This document shows, one piece after another, positions 7,233 through 12,498 of a DNA stretch of 12,498 nucleotides (position 1 is its first letter; every line of letters begins with the position of its first letter). The stretch is taken from contig JAHDII010000079.1 of assembly GCA_020630895.1 (NCBI GenBank), forward strand, positions 1-12,498, given 5' to 3'. This DNA comes from Saprospiraceae bacterium (GTDB lineage: Bacteria > Bacteroidota > Bacteroidia > Chitinophagales > Saprospiraceae). Both the position numbers and the translations under genes were made by a program. The notes under the pieces were generated by a model that was not told the DNA's origin, did not search any database, and was given only the letters and a program-made list of their open reading frames with translations.

Positions 7233-7831
7233 AATTTTATTTGGTGTTTGGATAAAATATTTTTTACTTTTTCAAGATTTAATTCTGAGGGATGAAATTT
7301 TCCTAATTTTAATTTCTGAATAATATCTTCATTTTTTTGAATCATCGTAATTCTTTTAGCTCCCCATTTCCCTGGAGTATCAAAAGCAGAATGTCCCCAT
7401 TCTTTTTTTAAAATATTTTCAAATGATTCTATAAATTTCTTATCAATAGAACAAGCATAAAAAAGAACATCTTGATTTTTAATTTTTCCAATTCCTCCAT
7501 GTACTAATCTATTTCTTAAAGGACAAGAATAGTTTTTAAATAATTGATAAATAATTTCAAAATCTTTATGTTTTCGAATGATGGTTTCATACGAATGGTT
7601 TTGAGGTAATAATTCAAATATCTTTTTGATTTGAGAATGAATTCCTCCAATATAAATAAAATCTGTTAATTCTTTAGCAGTATTATATTGAATATCATTG
7701 AGACGAAGTCCTATAAAAGTAATTCTTTTTAAATATCCTTCAGTAAAACGATGTATGGTTAAAAAATCATCTGTTGTAAAATTCTTTTTTTTGGATGTAA
7801 TTATTTTTTTTAGTTTAGAAATACTAATCAT
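7229..7831 (-). CDS. Uncharacterised protein with HEPN-like RNRLVH motif
   Basis: The product has 200 residues, is Lys-rich and mostly helical in appearance, and has no signal peptide or membrane segment, so it is likely cytoplasmic. I do not recognise the family. The most telling element is CPLRNRLVHGG (residues 103-113): R106 and H111 are spaced as R-x4-H with Asn after the Arg, the pattern of HEPN ribonuclease domains (for example HepT-type toxins have a similar RNRLVHG). The C-terminal part has an unusual conserved-looking stretch WGHSAFDTPGKWG (residues 145-157). No nucleotidyltransferase antitoxin partner lies next to it. Instead it is the first gene of a two-gene operon with a thioredoxin lipoprotein, joined by an ATGA overlap. 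An HEPN assignment from one motif is tentative; it could be an unrelated helical protein. Confidence 0.75.
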   Translation of the reverse strand: MISISKLKKIITSKKKNFTTDDFLTIHRFTEGYLKRITFIGLRLNDIQYNTAKELTDFIYIGGIHSQIKKIFELLPQNHSYETIIRKHKDFEIIYQLFKNYSCPLRNRLVHGGIGKIKNQDVLFYACSIDKKFIESFENILKKEWGHSAFDTPGKWGAKRITMIQKNEDIIQKLKLGKFHPSELNLEKVKNILSKHQIKL

Positions 7832-7922
7832 CTTTTTTTATAAAATAGAATCTAAAAAATATATTCTTTGATAATTTGGCTGGTGAAAAAGAAAATTAAC
7901 AGAACACTTTTATACTGAGCTG

Positions 7923-7982
7923 TAGATATTAGATATTAGACACTAGATGCTAGACCAGCATTAGTCTAGCATCTAGTGTCTA
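7923..7982. repeat. Heptanucleotide (TAGAYNN) repeat folded in a 19-bp perfect inverted repeat
   Basis: Five contiguous heptamers of the form TAGAYNN run from 7923 to 7957 (TAGATAT twice, TAGACAC, TAGATGC, TAGACCA). The arm TAGACACTAGATGCTAGAC (7937-7955) is then repeated in perfect inverse orientation at 7964-7982, with an 8-nt loop. Neither flank on either strand has a U run, so it is not a classical terminator. It resembles the short heptad repeats scattered in intergenic regions of some bacteria. Confidence 0.8.
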
Positions 7983-8104
7983 TTCTCCAAATATTAAATA
8001 TGAGAATTGTCTTCTAAATTTGTAAACCAACCGAATTGTCAAAGAACGAAAAATATATCGAGGTCTCAATATAATTCAATTTTTTGAGAAGAATATTAAA
8101 ATGC

Positions 8105-8141
8105 GTAAATCAGCATCGAAAATATTACGATACTGATTTAC
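8105..8141 (-). terminator. Hairpin terminator of the type IX-secreted protein gene
   Basis: The arms 8105-8118 and 8128-8141 form a 14-bp stem with a 9-nt loop. The single non-Watson-Crick position is a G-U wobble when transcribed from the minus strand but an A-C mismatch on the plus strand. It begins 26 bp past the stop of the minus-strand gene at 8168 and is followed by GCATTTTAATATT. Confidence 0.65.
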
Positions 8142-8167
8142 ATAAAAAAATTAAGGGTGATTTATTT

Positions 8168-10015
8168 CTATCTTACAATAACAAACTTTTTATTGGCTTG
8201 CCAATCCTTTCCAAGCATTTGAATTTGATAAATTCCATTATTCAAATTTGTAACATCCAAAGTTTTATTTTTTTGATTCATTGTAGTAGAAACCACTTGA
8301 ACTCCTTGAATATTAAAAATAGAAATCTCTACTTCTTCCTCAGGAAATTCTTCTAATTGAATATTTAAAATATTACTTGTAGGATTAGGAGCAATAGATA
8401 CATCTTTAATTTTTATAGATTCCATTTTTCTAGCATTTCCTTTTGTAAATGTTTTACCATCTTTAGGTAGTGCTTGAAATTCATCTTTTATTTCTCCTTT
8501 TGTTCTTTGAATTTCTTTGATACTTCCTGTTGGTAATTCAATAGTAGGAGTTTCATTTTCTTTACAAGGACCACAATAATCTCCATGAGCTAAATGTGCT
8601 GGTAAAGCATTAGGAGAAATACATATTTCATGTGCTGCACTTGGATTTCCATGTGGAATATGACATACTATAACTTTGTTATTGTTTTGTCCACATAAAT
8701 AGATTAAACAAGGATCTGCTTCACAAATAGTCAATTCTTCTAAATCAAAACGAGTATTAGAATTAACGGTACTAGTAGCATAACTTGTAGCTGATTCATT
8801 CATTCTAAATCTTCTTTCAGGAAATGTAACATTATTAACTGTTGCTGTATAATTTTCAAATTCACAAGCATTTTCTAAGTCTTTATCTAATACTTCCCAA
8901 AGAATATCATTTCCTCCAAAATTACTAGGAGATGTTGTATAATCTGTTACAATTAATCGATTAGGAGAACCTTGAGTTTGACTTAAATATGCACGATATG
9001 TAAAGCTAGTCAATGAAGAATTTCCTAAAATAATAGCTTTCAAATAATTTCCATTTTCATCAAATTGAATTAAAGTATATTTTAAATTTCCTCCGATGGT
9101 TTCATAACTAGATACTGTAATGTTATGATCTTCATCTTCAACAACATCTCCAAAAGATAAGTTTTGATTTTTATTATATACCTTGCTCCATACTATAGAT
9201 AAATTATTATCTAATTTCATGATAAAGGCATTACTAACAGAATTAGATCTTCTGATTCTTCCTGTAACAATATACCCCCCATCATAAGTTGTTGTTATAG
9301 CATAAGGAAATGTTTCTCTTGAAGAAAATCCTTTAGTCTTAGAGATATTACCATTTGTTCCAATTTCTATAACATACATTTGCCAACTAGATGAACTATT
9401 AGATCCTGTTATTACACATTTACCGTTATCTGTAGCTACAATATCATATACTTCATCATCTCCTCCAATCACATAATCCTTAGACCAAATAATACTTCCA
9501 GCATTATCAATCTTTACAATTGCCATATCATCAGAAGAACCTCCACTTGATTTCCAATGTTTAATGATATAGGTTTCTCCTAGAACATCATTTTTAGATT
9601 TAACCATTTTCATACCAATAGTACGTCCTCCTCTTTCATGTTTCTTTTCCCAAAGAACATTTCCTGCTGGAGAAATTTTAGCTAAAAAGATAGCTTTACG
9701 ACTGGCTAAAGTTCCTGAAACAAGGATATTACCATCATCCATTTGTTGAACAGAATTCAAATGTCCTCTCAAATTAGTGGCTAATTGAATACTCCAAACT
9801 TCCTTTCCTACTATATCCATTTTTGAAATAAAAGGAATGGCATTTGTTGCTCCTACCATATAATAGGCTTGTTCACTAGCAAAATATTCAACAATAGCTC
9901 CTTCATTTGAAGATGTTCCATAAATGTGTTTAAAGGTTTGTGCCTGTAATGAGATATTGAATAATACAAATAATAATACAATACCTGCGTTCTTAAAAAT
10001 TTGTGTTGTTTTCAT
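8168..10015 (-). CDS. Type IX-secreted repeat protein with C-terminal sorting domain
   Basis: The product has 615 residues using the ATG at 10015, which opens directly into a signal peptide (1-26, ending ISLQAQ). The longer frame from 10072 adds 19 residues before it and is less likely. Residues 27-375 contain irregular beta-propeller-like repeats ('--K-D--G---WSK', for example 164-182 and 266-280; and 'DGGYIVTG' at 245-252). A Cys/His-rich module follows: CLIYLCG (436-442), VCHIPHGNP (450-458), AHLAHGD (473-479) and CGPC (481-484). Residues 536-615 are a type A Por-secretion tail (APNPTSNILNIQ, VEISIFNIQG, LNNGIYQIQM, KKFVIVR), which directs export across the outer membrane and cell-surface attachment. 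The function of the passenger is unknown. A terminator follows its stop, and its upstream region carries duplicated mini-leaders. Confidence 0.9.
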   Translation of the reverse strand: MKTTQIFKNAGIVLLFVLFNISLQAQTFKHIYGTSSNEGAIVEYFASEQAYYMVGATNAIPFISKMDIVGKEVWSIQLATNLRGHLNSVQQMDDGNILVSGTLASRKAIFLAKISPAGNVLWEKKHERGGRTIGMKMVKSKNDVLGETYIIKHWKSSGGSSDDMAIVKIDNAGSIIWSKDYVIGGDDEVYDIVATDNGKCVITGSNSSSSWQMYVIEIGTNGNISKTKGFSSRETFPYAITTTYDGGYIVTGRIRRSNSVSNAFIMKLDNNLSIVWSKVYNKNQNLSFGDVVEDEDHNITVSSYETIGGNLKYTLIQFDENGNYLKAIILGNSSLTSFTYRAYLSQTQGSPNRLIVTDYTTSPSNFGGNDILWEVLDKDLENACEFENYTATVNNVTFPERRFRMNESATSYATSTVNSNTRFDLEELTICEADPCLIYLCGQNNNKVIVCHIPHGNPSAAHEICISPNALPAHLAHGDYCGPCKENETPTIELPTGSIKEIQRTKGEIKDEFQALPKDGKTFTKGNARKMESIKIKDVSIAPNPTSNILNIQLEEFPEEEVEISIFNIQGVQVVSTTMNQKNKTLDVTNLNNGIYQIQMLGKDWQANKKFVIVR

Positions 10016-10031
10016 AATAAAATTTTGGTTA

Positions 10032-10206
10032 ATAATTTGATGTGTTTTAAATAAATGAATTTGATTTTTCATGATTTTAATATTTAAGTGTGATTCAAAA
10101 AATAGTTGTTTAAAAAAGGTTGATTTATTTTTTCAAGGTGGTATATTTTTGTTATAACCTTGTATATTTTGATGTGATAAAAAAGATTGATTTTTCATGG
10201 TTTTAA
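10032..10206 (-). repeat. Imperfect direct repeat, two copies, in the upstream region of the 8168-10015 gene
   Basis: Two copies each consist of two blocks. The first block is the 20-mer at 10061-10080 and 10187-10206 (19 of 20 identical), which on the minus strand includes an ATG and the codons for MKNQ. The second block is the 13-mer at 10032-10044 and 10164-10176 (12 of 13 identical), encoding HQ. The block spacing differs by 6 bp (16 versus 10), which preserves frame. Confidence 0.6.
10133..10198 (-). other. Possible 21-codon leader ORF upstream of the secreted-protein gene
   Basis: Starting at the ATG of the distal repeat copy, a 21-residue frame begins MKNQSFLSHQ and ends NIPP before TGA. 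The proximal copy (ATG at 10072) begins MKNQIHLFKTHQ and runs in frame into the secreted protein's start at 10015. A hairpin within it pairs CAAGGT (10134-10139) with ACCTTG (10157-10162), plus a TATA/TATA extension. No clear promoter was found. It could equally be a degraded duplicate of the gene's 5' end rather than a translated leader. Confidence 0.25.
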
Positions 10207-10258
10207 ATTTTGATAGGTAAAAAATAAATCGCTGTTTTTTAGAATTATAAATTGGAAA

Positions 10259-10768
10259 TTATTCAGGAGGCCAAACTCCATTATTTACCCAATTCCAAAA
10301 AACATCATCAAAAGTCATGGGTCTCCAATGATCAAAATGTTCATCATATACTAAGCCATTGGAGCAGTGTATTATATAAGCTTTGGGTTCAAATACTTCT
10401 CCTGAGTTGAGTTCTCCTTCTACTACTACAACTGCTTCATCTTGATACTCATGCCAAGCAAAAAAAGAAGTACCATCTTCAGATAAATGTTCTACAAGAG
10501 CTATTCCTGTAAATGAATATTCATTGACTTTCAATTCTTTAAAGTCTTCTTTTTGTTTACCCATTCTTTGGAAAAGAATATCTTCCGTCATACCTAATTG
10601 AACAGGAGCAGCTGTCTTTGATACATCCCCATAAATAGAATGGTAGTCTAATTGAATATTGGTAAGATCTCTTACATAAACTTCCTCTTCATAAGTATCT
10701 TCTTTACAAGAAGAAAAGGAAAAAATAAGGCTTATCAGTAGGGCTACAGAAATTAATACATTTTTCAT
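10259..10768 (-). CDS. Small lipoprotein with surface-export-like signal
   Basis: The product has 169 residues. A lipoprotein signal peptide ends in the lipobox FSSC (Cys21), directly followed by KEDTYEEE. A Lys and two acidic residues just after the acylated Cys match the lipoprotein export signal described in Bacteroidota that sends lipoproteins to the cell surface, so it is probably exposed outside the cell. The rest is an acidic protein of about 145 residues with aromatic clusters (FFAWHEYQDE, HFDHWRP and a Trp-rich end FWNWVNNGVWPPE). No family is recognised and no catalytic motif is visible. It sits 243 bp upstream of the type IX-secreted protein gene on the same strand, with no strong terminator between, so partial read-through is possible. 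A putative promoter is at 10860-10891. Confidence 0.8.
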   Translation of the reverse strand: MKNVLISVALLISLIFSFSSCKEDTYEEEVYVRDLTNIQLDYHSIYGDVSKTAAPVQLGMTEDILFQRMGKQKEDFKELKVNEYSFTGIALVEHLSEDGTSFFAWHEYQDEAVVVVEGELNSGEVFEPKAYIIHCSNGLVYDEHFDHWRPMTFDDVFWNWVNNGVWPPE

Positions 10769-10859
10769 TGTAATAAGATTTTAATTGAATACTTACTCTG
10801 TTATAGCTTTTCAGTTTCCGCTTTTAAATCAATTGAAAATTTGTAATCAAGTGATGGCA

Positions 10860-10891
10860 CAAAGATGTGGGAGAACTCATGTTGAATTCAA
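10860..10891 (-). promoter_or_regulatory. Putative promoter of the small lipoprotein gene
   Basis: On the minus strand TTG (10891-10889) precedes CATCTTTG (10867-10860) by 21 bp. The -7 box has one mismatch to TAnnTTTG but keeps the CTTTG end common in Bacteroidota promoters. It would give a leader of nearly 90 nt before the ATG at 10768, which is longer than for the other promoters here. Confidence 0.35.
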
Positions 10892-10947
10892 TTAGAAAAA
10901 AAAACTAAAATCCTTGAAAAATAAATTAACTTATAAAAACCTGTATA

Positions 10948-12345
10948 TCAATTGTTTAAAACAGACAACAACCAATTCCTCTCTACTAATTCCTTAACTT
11001 GTTGGACTTCTTCAATAGAAGGTAATGGGTTGTCTTTAATAGAAGTGACTGTTTTTACAGCTTTGGATAGATAATTAATAAAGTTTTTATTCGCTTGAAG
11101 ATGAAAATCACTAATGATTTCTTTATTATTGGTTAAAAAGACTCTAAAACTATTGATTGTATCTAATAATAATTCTATATAATCGAGATGATAATATATT
11201 TTGAGACGAAGGCGTTTTTCGTTGAGTTTCAAATAAATATTTTGAAGTTTAAGTTCATTCAAACCATCTAAAGTTCTTTCATACTCCTTTTTCTCAAATA
11301 AAATTAATGCCTTACTCAAAGTATAATGAGAATGAAAGACAGGTAATATTTCTTTTTTATGAGATTCTAAAAATTGTTCTGCTTTTATAATTTTATTTAA
11401 ATTAAGAGCGACTAAAACATAATTTTTTATTACATTAGGATTGGTTTTATTATGTAATAATATGGAATGCTGATCCTGAAAATCATATAATTCAAATAAT
11501 TCTTGATACATCTGTTCTCCCTTAAAAAGTCTAATAGCTCTATTCTCCAAATAAGTAAATAAAAGTCGAGCAGCAGAATAATCTAAACTTGAAAATCCTT
11601 TAAATAATTCTTGTTTAAAAGAAAAATATATCTCCTCATTATGATGAGATGTCAACAATTGGTAGGCTTGAAACCATAGAAAAATAGGCATTTCTTGATA
11701 ATATGGCGTATTGGGAATGTCTTCAAAAATATCTTCAAAATAAAAAGAAGTTTCTATCCCTTTAATGACTTGTCCTCTATTAATTTTTTGACAAGCATAG
11801 ACCAATTTATTATAAATAAAATACGTATCTAATGATTGAGATACCTTATGAAAATGTACATCTCCTACTCCTTTATCTTCCGTTTGAGAAATGACTAAAT
11901 TGAGTTCTCTCTCTAATAAAAAATTTTCATAAAAAAAATTAGAATGTGGTTTTTGTTTCTTTTTGATTTGTTGCTGCAACGCATGAAACTCTTTTAAATA
12001 TTGATGTTCTCTATAATAAAGCAATAAATTATACGAGGATTCAAAATCATTACTCAAATGTTTTTCTACAGAAATAAACTGTTTTAATAATTTGAATAAT
12101 TTAGATGTTAGTTTTGTAATCGCAGAAAGAGTATTATTTCCTTCTTCTTGAAAAACATATTTTAAAGCATTTTCTTCTGTAAATTCTTCTTGTTCAAACG
12201 AGGGAGCAAACAACATGATATATTCATATAAGCCAATTAAGTTCTGATTGGTATTGAAATAAGGCGATTGTATAAATTTTTCAAATTCTTTTTGCTCTTT
12301 TTTAGATAAATCCTTAAATATTTTAACAAGTTTAGAATCTTTCAT
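10948..12345 (-). CDS. Uncharacterised large helical protein
   Basis: The product has 465 residues, lacks a signal peptide or membrane segment, and is probably cytoplasmic. It appears almost entirely alpha-helical, with many Lys/Glu/Leu/Phe/Tyr-rich amphipathic helices. The later part (about 300-440) has TPR-like helix pairs, for example HYTLSKALILFEKKEYERTL. The N-terminus has a distinctive block, LSKKEQKEFEKFIQSPYFN, followed by LYEYIMLFAPSF (residues 13-50). I associate this with a family of hypothetical proteins in Saprospiria-like Bacteroidota, though no function is known to me. No enzymatic motif was found. The ATG at 12345 is followed at once by this block, supporting the start. It is transcribed separately from the lipoprotein gene (179-bp gap with a putative promoter). 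Confidence 0.8.
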   Translation of the reverse strand: MKDSKLVKIFKDLSKKEQKEFEKFIQSPYFNTNQNLIGLYEYIMLFAPSFEQEEFTEENALKYVFQEEGNNTLSAITKLTSKLFKLLKQFISVEKHLSNDFESSYNLLLYYREHQYLKEFHALQQQIKKKQKPHSNFFYENFLLERELNLVISQTEDKGVGDVHFHKVSQSLDTYFIYNKLVYACQKINRGQVIKGIETSFYFEDIFEDIPNTPYYQEMPIFLWFQAYQLLTSHHNEEIYFSFKQELFKGFSSLDYSAARLLFTYLENRAIRLFKGEQMYQELFELYDFQDQHSILLHNKTNPNVIKNYVLVALNLNKIIKAEQFLESHKKEILPVFHSHYTLSKALILFEKKEYERTLDGLNELKLQNIYLKLNEKRLRLKIYYHLDYIELLLDTINSFRVFLTNNKEIISDFHLQANKNFINYLSKAVKTVTSIKDNPLPSIEEVQQVKELVERNWLLSVLNN

Positions 12346-12498
12346 TGTATTATAAGTCGCTTATTATAAGTGGTTTAGTTTCTCAACAATGCTAAATTAA
12401 TTTTTTTTTGTTAAGAACAATACATATTGAGGGATAATTGACAAAATTTCTAATTGCTTATTTTTTTAATATTTTTGAGATTGCAGTTAATATTTATT
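12346..12498. other. Upstream region of the helical protein gene; possible outward promoter
   Basis: This is an A/T-rich end of the window. It has a short direct repeat ATTATAAGT (12349-12357 and 12363-12371) just before the minus-strand gene. On the plus strand there is a TAnnTTTG match, TATTTTTG, at 12470-12477, without a correctly spaced TTG. The latter could serve a plus-strand gene beyond the edge, but in this composition it is weak evidence. Confidence 0.25.

Larger units (their letters stand above)
7832..8167. other. 336-bp intergenic region with repeat and terminator
   Basis: This gap lies between the start of the HEPN-motif gene and the end of the type IX-secreted gene, both on the minus strand. 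It contains the heptad-repeat palindrome (7923-7982) and a terminator hairpin (8105-8141). The stretch 7983-8100 is A/T-rich with only a weak TCTCAA/TTGAGA pair (8064-8089). No convincing open reading frame is present. Between 7832 and 7922, where the operon's promoter should be, I see no good TAnnTTTG match. Confidence 0.6.

Noticed and set aside
6693..7831. Classical HepT/MntA toxin-antitoxin pair
   Set aside because: The partner gene is a thioredoxin-fold lipoprotein, not a nucleotidyltransferase, and the 200-residue protein matches HepT only in the short motif.
7923..7982. CRISPR array
   Set aside because: The repeats are 7 bp, contiguous and without spacers, and no cas genes are present.
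7937..7982. Heptad palindrome as a rho-independent terminator
   Set aside because: There is no U run on either side, and the upstream gene already has a better placed hairpin at 8105-8141.

Overview
The window looks like chromosome from an A+T-rich member of the Bacteroidota. The pointers are a C-terminal Por-secretion (type IX) sorting domain, several Bacteroidota-style lipoproteins, signal peptides ending in ...AQ/SQ, starts without Shine-Dalgarno sequences, and -7 elements of the TAnnTTTG type upstream of several genes. A Saprospiria-like lineage is possible, judging from the style of the propeller C-terminal domain and of the large helical protein at the right end, but that is inference. 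No rRNA, tRNA, CRISPR array, transposase or phage gene was seen.

Left part (1-2700): the 3' end of an arsenosugar-type radical SAM gene (arsS-like) is followed by an eight-repeat TPR lipoprotein. Facing it with only 4 bp between stops is der (engA), the ribosome-assembly GTPase, which has a well-defined Bacteroidota promoter. Middle-left (2700-5050): two tandem paralogous outer-membrane beta-barrel-like proteins on the minus strand each have a strong hairpin terminator. A divergent metallo-beta-lactamase-fold hydrolase on the plus strand has a good TTG-N18-TAATTTTG promoter that fixes its start.

Middle (5050-8170): a secreted two-component-regulator-like propeller protein is followed (in map order) by a G+C-rich short tandem repeat. 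Next is a two-gene minus-strand operon with a 4-bp ATGA overlap: an unrecognised protein carrying a HEPN-like RNRLVH motif, then a TlpA/ResA-like thioredoxin lipoprotein. The 336-bp gap that follows holds a heptanucleotide repeat folded into a 19-bp perfect inverted repeat, plus a terminator hairpin.

Right part (8168-12498): a 615-residue type IX-secreted protein has WD/PQQ-like repeats, a Cys/His module and a sorting tail. Its upstream region carries an odd duplicated 'MKNQ...HQ' mini-leader. Then come a small lipoprotein with a CKED surface-export-like signal and a 465-residue helical protein of unknown function. Most of the genes are envelope, export or lineage-specific functions; der is the only clear housekeeping gene. 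No single multi-gene system is evident. The best leads are the HEPN-motif/thioredoxin pair, the heptad-repeat palindrome and the duplicated leader.
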